A stretch of DNA of 64,000 bases from Acanthosepion lycidas (taxonomy: Eukaryota; Mollusca; Cephalopoda; Sepiida; Sepiidae). The number at the start of each line of letters is the position of its first letter. Position 1 is the first letter of the stretch. Location: the NCBI GenBank assembly GCA_963932145.1, contig OZ010600.1, positions 55,530,220 through 55,594,219 of the forward strand, written 5' to 3'. The position numbers and the translations under genes are program-made. Below, piece after piece: positions 8,367 to 24,200 of the stretch. Under the pieces are notes generated by a model, which was given only the letters and a program-made list of their open reading frames with translations, was not told where the DNA came from and searched no databases.

Positions 8367-11300
8367 ATTTTTGTGTAATTTAGACGACAATTTATCCATT
8401 GCATCCTGTATATCTGTTAAAATGAGATGTCAGTGTTATTTTTATTTTTGTGTAATTTAGACGACAATTTATCGATCGCACCCTGTATATCTGTTAAAAT
8501 GAGATGTCAGTGTTATTTTTATTTTTGTGTAATTTAGACAACAATTTATCCATTGCACCCTGTATATCTGTTAAAATGAGATGTCCGTATTATTTTCATT
8601 TTTGTGTAATTTAGGCGACAATTTATCCATTGCATCCTGTATATCTGTTAAAATGAGATGTCAGTGTTATTTTTATTTTTGTGTAATTTAGACGACAATT
8701 TATCCATCGCAACCTGTATATCTGTTAAAATGAGATGTCAGTGTTATTTTTATTTTTGTGTAATTTAGACGACAATTTATCGATCGCTCCCTGTATATCT
8801 GTTAAAATGAGATGTCAGTGTTATTTTTATTTTTGTGTAATTTAGACGACAATTTATCCATTGCATCCTGTATATCTGTTAAAATGAGATGTCAGTGTTA
8901 TTTTTATTTTTGTGTAATTTAGACGACAATTTATCCATCGCACCATGTATATCTGTTAAAATGAGATGTCAGTGTTATTTTTATTTTTGTGTAATTTAGA
9001 CGACAATTTATCGACCGCACCCTGTACATCTGTTAAAATGAGATGTCAGTGTTATTTTCATTTTTGTGTAATTTAGACGACAATTTATCGATCGCACCCT
9101 GTACATCTGTTAAAATGAGATGTCAGTGTTATTTTCATTTTTGTGTAATTTAGACGACAATTTATCGATAGCACCCTGTACATCTGTTAAAATGAGATGT
9201 CAGTGTTATTTTCATTTTTGTGTAATTTAGACGACAATTTATCGATCGCACCCTGTACATCTGTTAAAATGAGATGTCAGTGTTATTTTCATTTTTGTGT
9301 AATTTAGACGACAATTTATCGATCGCACCCTGTACATCTGTTAAAATGAGATGTCAGTGTTATTTTCATTTTTGTGTAATTTAGACGACAATTTATCGAT
9401 CGCACCCTGTACATCTGTTAAAATGATATGTCAGTGTTATTTTTATTTTTGTGTAATTTAGACGACAATTTATCGATCGCACCCTGCATATCTGTTAAAA
9501 ATAAAATAAGATGTCAGTGTTATTTTCATTTTTGTGTAATTTAGACGACAATTTATCGATCGCACCCTGTATATCTATTAAAATGAGATGTCACCGTAAT
9601 TTTCATTTTTGTGTAATTTAAACGACAATTTATCCATTGCACCCCGTATATCTGTTAAAATGAGATGTCAGTGTTATTTTCATTTTTGTGTAATTTAGAC
9701 GACAATTTATCGAACGCACCCTGTATATCTGTTAAAATGAGATGTCAGTGTTATTTTTATTTTTGTGTAATTTAGACGACAATTTATCCATTGCACGCTG
9801 TATATCTGTTAAAATGAAATGTCACCGTAATTTTCATTTTTGTGTAATTTAGACGACAATTTATCCATTGCACCCAGTATATCTGTTAAAATGAGATGTC
9901 AGTGTTATTTTCATTTTTGTGTAATTTAGACGACAATTTATCCATTGCACGCTGTATATCTGTTAAAATGAAATGTCACCGTAATTTTCATTTTTGTGTA
10001 ATTTAGACGACAATTTATCCATCGCACCCTGTATATCTGTTAAAATGAGATGTCTGTATTATTTTCATTTTTATGTATTTTAGACGACAATTTATCCATC
10101 GCACCCTGTATATCTGTTAAAATGAGATGTCAGTGTTATTTTCATTTTTGTGTAATTTTGAAGACAATTTATCCATCGCGCCCTGTATATCTGTTAAAAT
10201 GAGATGTCCGTATTATTTTCATTTTTGTGTAATTTAGACGACAATTTATACATTGCACTCTGTATATCTGTTAAAATGAGATGTCAGTGTTATTTTCATT
10301 TTTTTGTAATTTAGACGACAATTTATCCATTGCACGCTGTATATCTGTTAAAATGAAATGTCACCGTAATTTTCATTTTTGTGTAATTTAGACGACAATT
10401 TATCCATTGCACCCTGTATATCTGTTAAAATGAGATGTCAGTGTTATTTTCATTTTTGTGTAATTTAGACGACAATTTATCCATTGCACGCTGTATATCT
10501 CTTAAAATGAAATGTCACCGTAATTTTCATATTTGTGTAATTTAGACGACAATTTATCCATTGCACCCTGTATATCTGTTAAAATGAGATGTCTGTATTA
10601 TTTTAATTTTTGTGTAATTAAGACGACAATTTATCCATTGCACCCTGTATATCTGTTAAAATGAGATGTCAGTGTTATTTTCATTTTTGTGTAATTTAGA
10701 CGACAATTTATCGATCGCACCCTGTACATCTGTTAAAATGAGATGTCTGTTATTTTTATTTTTGTTTAATTTAGACGACAATTTATCCATTGCATCCTGT
10801 ATATCTGTTAAAATGAAATGTCACCGTAATTTTCATTTTTGTGTAATTTAGACGACAATTTATCCATTGCACCCTGTATATCTGTTAAAATGAGATGTCA
10901 GTGTTATTTTCATTTTTGTGTAATTTAGACGACAATTTATCCATTGCACGCTGTATATCTCTTAAAATGAAATGTCACCGTAATTTTCATATTTGTGTAA
11001 TTTAGACGACAATTTATCCATTGCACCCTGTATATCTGTTAAAATGAGATGTCTGTATTATTTTAATTTTTGTGTAATTAAGACGACAATTTATCCATTG
11101 CACCCTGTATATCTGTTAAAATGAGATGTCAGTGTTATTTTCATTTTTGTGTAATTTAGACGACAATTTATCGATCGCACCCTGTACATCTGTTAAAATG
11201 AGATGTCTGTTATTTTTATTTTTGTTTAATTTAGACGACAATTTATCCATTGCATCCTGTATATCTGTTAAAATGAGATGTCACCGTAATTTTCATTTTT

Positions 11301-13760
11301 GTGTAATTTAGACGACAATTTATCCATTGCATCCTGTATATCTGTTAAAATGAGATGTCAGTGTTATTTTTATTTTTGTGTAATTTAGACGACAATTTAT
11401 CGATCGCACCCTGTATATCTGTTAAAATGAGATGTCAGTGTTATTTTTATTTTTGTGTAATTTAGACAACAATTTATCCATTGCACCCTGTATATCTGTT
11501 AAAATGAGATGTCCGTATTATTTTCATTTTTGTGTAATTTAGGCGACAATTTATCCATTGCATCCTGTATATCTGTTAAAATGAGATGTCAGTGTTATTT
11601 TTATTTTTGTGTAATTTAGACGACAATTTATCCATCGCAACCTGTATATCTGTTAAAATGAGATGTCAGTGTTATTTTTATTTTTGTGTAATTTAGACGA
11701 CAATTTATCGATCGCTCCCTGTATATCTGTTAAAATGAGATGTCAGTGTTATTTTTATTTTTGTGTAATTTAGACGACAATTTATCCATTGCATCCTGTA
11801 TATCTGTTAAAATGAGATGTCAGTGTTATTTTTATTTTTGTGTAATTTAGACGACAATTTATCCATCGCACCATGTATATCTGTTAAAATGAGATGTCAG
11901 TGTTATTTTTATTTTTGTGTAATTTAGACGACAATTTATCGACCGCACCCTGTACATCTGTTAAAATGAGATGTCAGTGTTATTTTCATTTTTGTGTAAT
12001 TTAGACGACAATTTATCGATCGCACCCTGTACATCTGTTAAAATGAGATGTCAGTGTTATTTTCATTTTTGTGTAATTTAGACGACAATTTATCGATAGC
12101 ACCCTGTACATCTGTTAAAATGAGATGTCAGTGTTATTTTCATTTTTGTGTAATTTAGACGACAATTTATCGATCGCACCCTGTACATCTGTTAAAATGA
12201 GATGTCAGTGTTATTTTCATTTTTGTGTAATTTAGACGACAATTTATCGATAGCACCCTGTACATCTGTTAAAATGAGATGTCAGTGTTATTTTCATTTT
12301 TGTGTAATTTAGACGACAATTTATCGATCGCACCCTGCATATCTGTTAAAAATAAAATAAGATGTCAGTGTTATTTTCATTTTTGTGTAATTTAGACGAC
12401 AATTTATCGATCGCACCCTGTATATCTATTAAAATGAGATGTCACCGTAATTTTCATTTTTGTGTAATTTAAACGACAATTTATCCATTGCACCCCGTAT
12501 ATCTGTTAAAATGAGATGTCAGTGTTATTTTCATTTTTGTGTAATTTAGACGACAATTTATCGAACGCACCCTGTATATCTGTTAAAATGAGATGTCAGT
12601 GTTATTTTTATTTTTGTGTAATTTAGACGACAATTTATCCATTGCACGCTGTATATCTGTTAAAATGAAATGTCACCGTAATTTTCATTTTTGTGTAATT
12701 TAGACGACAATTTATCCATTGCACCCAGTATATCTGTTAAAATGAGATGTCAGTGTTATTTTCATTTTTGTGTAATTTAGACGACAATTTATCCATTGCA
12801 CGCTGTATATCTGTTAAAATGAAATGTCACCGTAATTTTCATTTTTGTGTAATTTAGACGACAATTTATCCATCGCACCCTGTATATCTGTTAAAATGAG
12901 ATGTCTGTATTATTTTCATTTTTATGTATTTTAGACGACAATTTATCCATCGCACCCTGTATATCTGTTAAAATGAGATGTCAGTGTTATTTTCATTTTT
13001 GTGTAATTTTGAAGACAATTTATCCATCGCGCCCTGTATATCTGTTAAAATGAGATGTCCGTATTATTTTCATTTTTGTGTAATTTAGACGACAATTTAT
13101 ACATTGCACTCTGTATATCTGTTAAAATGAGATGTCAGTGTTATTTTCATTTTTTTGTAATTTAGACGACAATTTATCCATTGCACGCTGTATATCTGTT
13201 AAAATGAAATGTCACCGTAATTTTCATTTTTGTGTAATTTAGACGACAATTTATCCATTGCACCCTGTATATCTGTTAAAATGAGATGTCAGTGTTATTT
13301 TCATTTTTGTGTAATTTAGACGACAATTTATCCATTGCACGCTGTATATCTCTTAAAATGAAATGTCACCGTAATTTTCATATTTGTGTAATTTAGACGA
13401 CAATTTATCCATTGCACCCTGTATATCTGTTAAAATGAGATGTCTGTATTATTTTAATTTTTGTGTAATTAAGACGACAATTTATCCATTGCACCCTGTA
13501 TATCTGTTAAAATGAGATGTCAGTGTTATTTTCATTTTTGTGTAATTTAGACGACAATTTATCGATCGCATTCTGTACATCTGTTAAAATGAGATGTCTG
13601 TTATTTTTATTTTTGTTTAATTTAGACGACAATTTATCCATTGCATCCTGTATATCTGTTAAAATGAGATGTCACCGTAATTTTCATTTTTGTGTAATTT
13701 AGACGACAATTTATCCATTGCACCCTGTATATCTGTTAAAATGAGATGTCAGTGTTATTT
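8367..13760. repeat. Satellite higher-order block A, two tandem copies of about 2.6 kb
   Basis: The ordered set of monomer variants at about 8,367-10,900 recurs at about 11,295-13,760. The TTAGGCGACA monomer is at 8,611 and 11,539 (offset 2,928). The expanded monomer ATAAAATAAG is at 9,501 and 12,352 (offset 2,851), as is the GAAGACAATT marker at 10,160 and 13,011. The offset drop of 77 shows one monomer lost or gained between the two markers. A further copy of the ATAAAATAAG monomer and its neighbours lies at about 20,400-21,500. Confidence 0.92.
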
Positions 13761-16700
13761 TCATTTTTGTATAATTTAGACGACAATTTATCCATTGCAC
13801 CCTGTATATCTGTTAAAATGAGATGTCAGTGTTATTTTCATTTTTGTGTAATTTAGACGACAATTTATCCATTGCACGCTGTATATCTGTTAAAATGAAA
13901 TGTCACCGTAATTTTCATTTTTGTGTAATTTAGACGACAATTTATCCATTGCACCCTGTATATCTGTTAAAATGAGATGTCAGTGTTATTTTCATTTTTG
14001 TGTAATTTAGACGACAATTTATCCATTGCACGCTGTATATCTGTTAAAATGAAATGTCACCGTAATTTTCATATTTGTGTAATTTAGACGACAATTTATC
14101 CATTGCACGCTGTATATCTTTTAAAATGAAATGTCACCGTAATTTTCATTTTTGTGTAATTTAGACGAAAATTTATCCATTGCACCCTGTATATCTGTTA
14201 AAATGAGATGTCTGTATTATTTTAATTTTTGTGTAATTTAGACGACAATTTATCCATTGCACCCTGTATATCTGTTAAAATGAGAAGTCAGTGTTATTTT
14301 TATTTTTGTGTAATTTAGACGACAATTTATCCATTGCACGCTGTATATCTGTTAAAATGACATGTCAGTGTTATTTTTATTTTTGTGTAATTTAGACGAC
14401 AATTTATCCATTGCACCCTGTATATCTGTTAAAATGAGATGTCAGTGTTATTTTCATTTTTGTGTAATTTAGACGACAATTTATCCATTGCACGCTGTAT
14501 ATCTGTTAAAATTAAAAGTCACCGTAATTTTCATTTTTGTGTAATTTAGACGACAATTTATCCATTGCACCCTGTATATCTGTTAAAATGACATGTCAGT
14601 GTTATTTTCATTTTTGTGTAATTTTGAAGACAATTTATCCATTGCACCCTGTATATCTGTTAAAATGAGATGTCAGTGTTATTTTCATTTTTGTGTAATT
14701 TAGACGACAATTTATCGATCGCACCCTGTATATCTGTTAAAATGAGATGTCAGTGTTATTTTCATTTTTGTGTAATTTAGACGACAATTTATCGATCGCA
14801 CCCTGTACATCTGTTAAAATGAGATGTCTGTTATTTTTATTTTTGTTTAATTTAGACGACAATTTATCCATTGCATCCTGTATATCTGTTAAAATGAGAT
14901 GTCACCGCAATTTTCATTTTTGTGTAATTTAGACGACAATTTATCCATTGCACCCTGTATATCTGTTAAAATGAGATGTCAGTGTTATTTTCATTTTTGT
15001 ATAATTTAGACGACAATTTATCCATTGCACCCTGTATATCTGTTAAAATGAGATGTCAGTGTTATTTTCATTTTTGTGTAATTTAGACGACAATTTATCC
15101 ATTGCACGCTGTATATCTGTTAAAATGAAATGTCACCGTAATTTTCATTTTTGTGTAATTTAGACGACAATTTATCCATTGCACCCTGTATATCTGTTAA
15201 AATGAGATGTCAGTGTTATTTTCCATTTTGTGTAATTTAGACGACAATTTATCCATTGCACGCTGTATATCTGTTAAAATGAAATGTCAACGTAATTTTC
15301 ATATTTGTATAATTTAGACGACAATTTATCCATTGCACGCTGTATATCTTTTAAAATGAAATGGCACCGTAATTTTCATTTTTGTGTAATTTAGACGAAA
15401 ATTTATCCATTGCACCCTGTATATCTGTTAAAATGAGATGTCTGTATTATTTTAATTTTTGTGTAATTTAGACGACAATTTATCCATTGCACCCTGTATA
15501 TCTGTTAAAATGAGATGTCAGTGTTATTTTCATTTTTGTGTAATTTAGACGACAATTTATCCATTGCACGCTGTATATCTCTTAAAATGAAATGTCACCG
15601 TAATTTTCATTTTTGTGTAATTTAGACGACAATTTATCCATTGCACCCTGTATATCTGTTAAAATGAGATGTCTGTATTATTTTAATTTTTGTGTAATTA
15701 AGAGGACAATTTATCCATTGCACCCTTTATATCTGTTAAAATGAGATGTCAGTGTTATTTTCATTTTTGTGTAATTTAGACGACAATTTATCGATCGCAC
15801 CCTGTACATCTGTTAAAATGAGATGTCTGTTATTTTTATTTTTGTTTAATTTAGACGACAATTTATCCATTGCATCCTGTATATCTGTTAAAATGAGATG
15901 TCACCGTAATTTTCATTTTTGTGTAATTTAGACGACAATTTATCCATTGCACCCTGTATATCTGTTAAAATGAGATGTCAGTGTTATTTTCATTTTTGTA
16001 TAATTTAGACGACAATTTATCCATTGCACCCTGTATATCTGTTAAAATGAGATGTCAGTGTTATTTTCATTTTTGTGTAATTTAGACGACAATTTATCCA
16101 TTGCACGCTGTATATCTGTTAAAATGAAATGTCACCGTAATTTTCATTTTTGTGTAATTTAGACGACAATTTATCCATTGCACCCTGTATATCTGTTAAA
16201 ATGAGATGTCAGTGTTATTTTCATTTTTGTGTAATTTAGACGACAATTTATCCATTGCACGCTGTATATCTGTTAAAATGAAATGTCAGCGTAATTTTCA
16301 TATTTGTGTAATTTAGACGACAATTTATCCATTGCACGCTGTATATCTTTTAAAATGAAATGTCACCGTAATTTTCATTTTTGTGTAATTTAGACGAAAA
16401 TTTATCCATTGCACCCTGTATATCTGTTAAAATGAGATGTCAGTGTTATTTTCATTTTTGTGTAATTTAGACGACAATTTATCCATTGCACGCTGTATAT
16501 CTGTTAAAATGAAATGTCACCGTAATTTTCATTTTTGTGTAATTTAGACGACAATTTATCCATTGCACCCTGTATATCTGTTAAAATGAGATGTCAGTGT
16601 TATTTTCATTTTTGTGTAATTTAGACGACAATTTATCCATTGCACGCTGTATATCTGTTAAAATGAAATGTCACCGTAATTTTCATATTTGTGTAATTTA

Positions 16701-19700
16701 GACGACAATTTATCCATTGCACGCTGTATATCTTTTAAAATGAAATGTCACCGTAATTTTCATTTTTGTGTAATTTAGACGAAAATTTATCCATTGCACC
16801 CTGTATATCTGTTAAAATGAGATGTCTGTATTATTTTAATTTTTGTGTAATTTAGACGACAATTTATCCATTGCACCCTGTATATCTGTTAAAATGAGAA
16901 GTCAGTGTTATTTTTATTTTTGTGTAATTTAGACGACAATTTATCCATTGCACGCTGTATATCTGTTAAAATGACATGTCAGTGTTATTTTTATTTTTGT
17001 GTAATTTAGACGACAATTTATCCATTGCACCCTGTATATCTGTTAAAATGAGATGTCAGTGTTATTTTCATTTTTGTGTAATTTAGACGACAATTTATCC
17101 ATTGCACGCTGTATATCTGTTAAAATTAAAAGTCACCGTAATTTTCATTTTTGTGTAATTTAGACGACAATTTATCCATTTCACCCTGTATATCTGTTAA
17201 AATGACATGTCAGTGTTATTTTCATTTTTGTGTAATTTTGAAGACAATTTATCCATTGCACCCTGTATATCTGTTAAAATGAGATGTCAGTGTTATTTTC
17301 ATTTTTGTGTAATTTAGACGACAATTTATCGATCGCACCCTGTATATCTGTTAAAATGAGATGTCAGTGTTATTTTCATTTTTGTGTAATTTAGACGACA
17401 ATTTATCGATCGCACCCTGTACATCTGTTAAAATGAGATGTCTGTTATTTTTATTTTTGTTTAATTTAGACGACAATTTATCCATTGCATCCTGTATATC
17501 TGTTAAAATGAGATGTCACCGTAATTTTCATTTTTGTGTAATTTAGACGACAATTTATCCATTGCACCCTGTATATCTGTTAAAATGAGATGTCAGTGTT
17601 ATTTTCATTTTTGTATAATTTAGACGACAATTTATCCATTGCACCCTGTATATCTGTTAAAATGAGATGTCAGTGTTATTTTCATTTTTGTGTAATTTAG
17701 ACGACAATTTATCCATTGCACGCTGTATATCTGTTAAAATGAAATGTCACCGTAATTTTCATTTTTGTGTAATTTAGACGACAATTTATCCATTGCACCC
17801 TGCATATCTGTTAAAATGAGATGTCAGTGTTATTTTCAATTTTGTGTAATTTAGACGACAATTTATCCATTGCACGCTGTATATCTGTTAAAATGAAATG
17901 TCAACGTAATTTTCATATTTGTATAATTTAGACGACAATTTATCCATTGCACGCTGTATATCTTTTAAAATGAAATGTCACCGTAATTTTCATTTTTGTG
18001 TAATTTAGACGACAATTTATCCATTGCACCCTGTATATCTGTTAAAATGAGATGTCTGTATTATTTTAATTTTTGTGTAATTAAGACGACAATTTATCCA
18101 TTGCACCCTGTATATCTGTTAAAATGAGATGTCAGTGTTATTTTCATTTTTGTGTAATTTAGACGACAATTTATCGATCGCACCCTGTACATCTGTTAAA
18201 ATGAGATGTCTGTTATTTTTATTTTTGTTTAATTTAGACGACAATTTATCCATTGCATCCTGTATATCTGTTAAAATGAGATGTCACCGTAATTTTCATT
18301 TTTGTGTAATTTAGACGACAATTTATCCATTGCACCCTGTATATCTGTTAAAATGAGATGTCAGTGTTATTTTCATTTTTGTATAATTTAGACGACAATT
18401 TATCCATTGCACCCTGTATATCTGTTAAAATGAGATGTCAGCGTTATTTTCATTTTTGTGTAATTTAGACGACAATTTATCCATTGCACGCTGTATATCT
18501 GTTAAAATGAAATGTCACCGTAATTTTCATTTTTGTGTAATTTAGACGACAATTTATCCATTGCACCCTGTATATCTGTTAAAATGAGATGTCAGTGTTA
18601 TTTTCATTTTTGTGTAATTTAGACGACAATTTATCCATTGCACGCTGTATATCTGTTAAAATGAAATGTCAGCGTAATTTTCATATTTGTGTAATTTAGA
18701 CGACAATTTATCCATTGCACGCTGTATATCTTTTAAAATGAAATGTCACCGTAATTTTCATTTTTGTGTAATTTAGACGAAAATTTATCCATTGCACCCT
18801 GTATATCTGTTAAAATGAGATGTCTGTATTATTTTAATTTTTGTGTAATTTAGACGACAATTTATCCATTGCACCCTGTATATCTGTTAAAATGAGAAGT
18901 CACTGTTATTTTTATTTTTGTGTAATTTAGACGACAATTTATCCATTGCACGCTGTATATCTGTTAAAATGACATGTCAGTGTTATTTTTATTTTTGTGT
19001 AATTTAGACGACAATTTATCCATTGCACCCTGTATATCTGTTAAAATGAGATGTCAGTGTTATTTTCATTTTTGTGTAATTTAGACGACAATTTATCCAT
19101 TGCACGCTGTATATCTGTTAAAATTAAAAGTCACCGTAATTTTCATTTTTGTGTAATTTAGACGACAATTTATCCATTGCACCCTGTATATCTGTTAAAA
19201 TGACATGTCAGTGTTATTTTCATTTTTGTGTAATTTTGAAGACAATTTATCCATTGCACCCTGTATATCTGTTAAAATGAGATGTCAGTGTTATTTTCAT
19301 TTTTGTGTAATTTAGACGACAATTTATCGATCGCACCCTGTATATCTGTTAAAATGAGATGTCAGTGTTATTTTCATTTTTGTGTAATTTAGACGACAAT
19401 TTATCGATCGCACCCTGTACATCTGTTAAAATGAGATGTCTGTTATTTTTATTTTTGTTTAATTTAGACGACAATTTATCCATTGCATCCTGTATATCTG
19501 TTAAAATGAGATGTCACCGTAATTTTCATTTTTGTGTAATTTAGACGACAATTTATCCATTGCACCCTGTATATCTGTTAAAATGAGATGTCAGTGTTAT
19601 TTTCATTTTTGTATAATTTAGACGACAATTTATCCATTGCACCCTGTATATCTGTTAAAATGAGATGTCAGTGTTATTTTCATTTTTGTGTAATTTAGAC

Positions 19701-20150
19701 GACAATTTATCCATTGCACGCTGTATATCTGTTAAAATGAAATGTCACCGTAATTTTCATTTTTGTGTAATTTAGACGACAATTTATCCATTGCACCCTG
19801 TATATCTGTTAAAATGAGATGTCAGTGTTATTTTCATTTTTGTGTAATTTAGACGACAATTTATCGATCGCACCCTGTATATCTGTTAAAATGAGATGTC
19901 AGTGTTATTTTCATTTTTGTGTAATTTAGACGACAATTTATCGATCGCACCCTGTACATCTGTGAAAATGAGATGTCTGTTATTTTTATTTTTGTTTAAT
20001 TTAGACGACAATTTATCCATTGCATCCTGTATATCTGTTAAAATGAGATGTCACCGTAATTTTCATTTTTGTGTAATTTAGACGACAATTTATCCATTGC
20101 ACCCTGTATATCTGTTAAAATGAGATGTCAGTGTTATTTTCATTTTTGTT
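13761..20150. repeat. Satellite higher-order block B
   Basis: A distinct ordering dominated by alternating CACCCTG/GAGATGTCAG and CACGCTG/GAAATGTCACCG monomers. The rare ATTAAAAGTC variant occurs at 14,511, 17,125 and 19,123 (offsets 2,614 and 1,998). These equal 34 and 26 monomers minus 4 bp, the difference explained by 2-bp-deleted monomers in each interval. So the block is a higher-order repeat with units of unequal size. Confidence 0.88.
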
Positions 20151-21240
20151 AATTTAGACGACAATTTATCCATTGCACGCTGTATATCTGTTAAAATAAA
20201 ATGTCACCGTAATTTTCATTTTTGTGTAATTTAGACGACAATTTATCCATTGCACCCTGTATATCTGTTAAAATGAGATGTCAGTGTTATTTTCAATTTT
20301 GTGTAATTTAGACGACAATTTATCTATTGCACCCTGTATATCTGTTAAAATGAGATGTCAGTGTTATTTTCATTTTTGTGTAATTTAGACGACAATTTAT
20401 CGATCGCACCCTGTATATCTGTTAAAATGATATGTCAGTGTTATTTTTATTTTTGTGTAATTTAGACGACAATTTATCGATCGCACCCTGCATATCTGTT
20501 AAAAATAAAATAAGATGTTAGTGTTATTTTCATTTTTGTGTAATTTAGACGACAATTTATCGATTGCACCCTGTATATCTATTAAAATGAGATGTCACCG
20601 TAATTTTCATTTTTGTGTAATTTAAACGACAATTTATCCATTGCACCCCGTATATCTGTTAAAATGAGATGTCAGTGTTATTTTCATTTTTGTGTAATTT
20701 AGACGAGAATTTATCGAACGCACCCTGTATATCTGTTAAAATGAGATGTCAGTGTTATTTTTATTTTTGTGTAATTTAGACGACAATTTATCGATCGCAC
20801 ACTGTATATCTGTTAAAATGAAATGTCACCGTAATTTTCATTTTTGTGTAATTTAGACGACAATTTATCCATTGCACCCAGTATATCTGTTAAAATGAGA
20901 TGTCAGTGTTATTTTCATTTTTGTGTAATTTAGACGACAATTTATCCATTGCACGCTGTATATCTGTTAAAATGAAATGTCACCGTAATTTTCATTTTTG
21001 TGTAATTTAGACGACAATTTATCCATTGCACCCTGAATATCTGTTAAAATGAGATGTCAGTGTTATTTTCATTTTTGTGTAATTTAGACGACAATTTATC
21101 CATCGCACCCTGTATATCTGTTAAAATGAGATGTCTGTATTATTTTCATTTTTATGTATTTTAGACGACAATTTATCCATCGCACCCTGTATATCTGTTA
21201 AAATGAGATGTCAGTGTTATTTTCATTTTTGTTTAATTTT

Positions 21241-24200
21241 GAAGACAATTTATCCATCGCGCCCTGTATATCTGTTAAAATGAGATGTCCGTATTATTTT
21301 CATTTTTGTGTAATTTAGACGACAATTTATCCATTGCACTCTGTATATCTGTTAAAATGAGATGTCAGTGTTATTTTCATTTTTTTGTAATTTAGACGAC
21401 AATTTATCCATTGCACGCTGTATATCTCTTAAAATGAAATGTCACCGTAATTTTCATTTTTGTGTAATTTAGACGACAATTTATCCATTGCACCCTGTAT
21501 ATCTGTTAAAATGAGATGTCAGTGTTATTTTCATTTTTGTGTAATATAGACGACAATTTATCCATTGCATCCTGTATATCTGTTAAAATGAGATGTCAGA
21601 GTTATTTTCATTTTTGTGTAATTTAGACGACAATTTATCCATCGCACCCTGTACATCTGTTAAAATGAGATGTTAGTGTTAGTTTTATTTTTGTGTAATT
21701 TAGACGACAATTTATCCATTGCACCCTGTATATCTGTTAAAATGAGATGTCCGTATTATTTTCATTTTTGTGTAATTTAGGCGACAATTTATCCATTGCA
21801 TCCTGTATATCTGTTAAAATGAGATGTCAGTGTTATTTTCATTTTTGTGTAATTTAGACGACAATTTATCCATTGCTCCCTGTATATCTGTTAAAATGAG
21901 ATGTCAGTGTTATTTTCATTTTTGTGTAATTTAGACGACAATTTATCCATTGCACGCTGTATATCTGTTAAAATGAAATGTCACCGTAATTTTAATTTTT
22001 GTTTAATTTAGACGACAATTTATCCATTGCACCCTGTATATCTGTTAAAATGAGATGTCAGTGTTATTTTCATTTTTGTGTAATTTAGACGACAATTTAT
22101 CCATTGCACGCTGTATATCTGTTAAAATGACATGTCACCGTAATTTTCATTTTTGTGTAATTTAGACGACAATTTATCCATTGCACCCTGTATATCTGTT
22201 AAAATGAGAAGACAGTGTTATATTCATTTTTGTGTAATTTAGACGACAATTTATCCATTGCACCCTGTATATCTGTTAAAATGAGAAGACAGTGTTATTT
22301 TCATTTTTGTGTAATTTAGACGACAATTTATCCATTGCACGCTGTATATCTGTTAAAATGAAATGTCACCGTAATTTTCATTTTTGTGTAATTTAGACGA
22401 CAATTTATCCCTCGCACCCTGTATATCTGTTAAAATGAGATGTCAGTGTTATTTTCATTTTTGTGTAATTTAGACGACAATTTATCCATTGCATCCTGTA
22501 TATCTGTTAAAATGAGATGTCACAGTAATTTTCATTTTTGTGTAATTTAGACGACAATTTATCCATTGCACCCTGTATATCTGTTAAAATGAGATGTCAG
22601 TGTTATTTTCATTTTTGTGTAATTTAGACGACAATTTATCCATTGCACCCTGTATATCTGTTAAAATGAGATGTCAGTGTTATTTTCATTTTTGTGTAAT
22701 TTAGACGACAATTTATCCATTGCACTCTGTATATCTGTTAAAATGAGATGTCCGTATTATTTTCATTTTTGTTTAATTTAGGCGACAATTTATCCATCGC
22801 ACCCTGTACATCTGTTAAAATGAGATGTTAGTGTTAGTTTTATTTTTGTGTAATTTAGACGACAATTTATCCATTGCACCCTGTATATCTGTTAAAATGA
22901 GATGTCCGTATTATTTTCATTTTTGTGTAATTTAGGCGACAATTTATCCATTGCATCCTGTATATCTGTTAAAATGAGATGTCAGTGTTATTTTCATTTT
23001 TCTGTAATTTAGACGACAATTTATCCATTGCACCCTGTATATCTGTTAAAATGAGATGTCAGTGTTATTTTCATTTTTGTGTAATTTAGACGACAATTTA
23101 TCCATTGCACGCTGTATATCTGTTAAAATGAAATGTCACCGTAATTTTAATTTTTGTTTAATTTAGACGACAATTTATCCATTGCACCCTGTATATCTGT
23201 TAAAATGAGATGTCAGTGTTATTTTCATTTTTGTGTAATTTAGACGACAATTTATCCATTGCACGCTGCATATCTGTTAAAATGAAATGTCACCGTAATT
23301 TTCATTTTTGTGTAATTTAGACGACAATTTATCCATTGCACCCTGTATATCTGTTAAAATGAGATGTCAGTGTTATTTTCATTTTTGTGTAATTTAGACG
23401 ACAATTTATCCATTGCACCCTGTATATCTGTTAAAATGAGATGTCAGTGTTATTTTCATTTTTGTGTAATTTAGACGACAATTTATCCATTGCACGCTGT
23501 ATATCTGTTAAAATGAAATGTCACCGTAATTTTCATTTTTGTGTAATTTAGACGACAATTTATCCATTGCACCCTGTATATCTGTTAAAATGACATGTCA
23601 ATTTTATTTTCATTTTTGTGTAATTTAGACGACAATTTATCCATTGCATCCTGTATATCTGTTAAAATGAGATGTCAGTGTTATTTTGATTTTTGTGTAA
23701 TTCAGACGACAATTTATCCATCGCACCCTGTATATCTGTTAAAATGAGATGTCTGTATTATTTTCATTTTTGTGTAATTTAGACGACAATTTATCCATTG
23801 CACCCTGTATATCTGTTAAAATGACATGTCAGTGTTATTTTCATTTTTGTGTAATTTAGACGACAATTTATCCATTGCACTCTGTATATCTGTTAAAATG
23901 AGATGTCCGTATTATTTTTATTTTTGTGTAATTTAGGCGACAATTTATCCATTGCATCCTGTATATCTGTTAAAATGAGATGTCAGTGTTATTTTCATTT
24001 TTGTGTAATTTAGACGACAATTTATCCATTGCACCCTGTATATCTGTTAAAATGAGATGTCAGTGTTATTTTTATTTTTGCGTAATTTAGACGACAATTT
24101 ATCCATTGCACGCTGTATATCTTTTAAAATGAGATGTCAGTGTTATTTTCATTTTTGTGTAATTTAGACGACAATTTATCCATTGCACCCTGTATATCTG

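Noticed and set aside
10666-20081. A family of nine small genes of 61 codons
   Set aside because: All are the same three satellite monomers in a shifted frame, with no independent start context or conservation beyond the DNA repeat.
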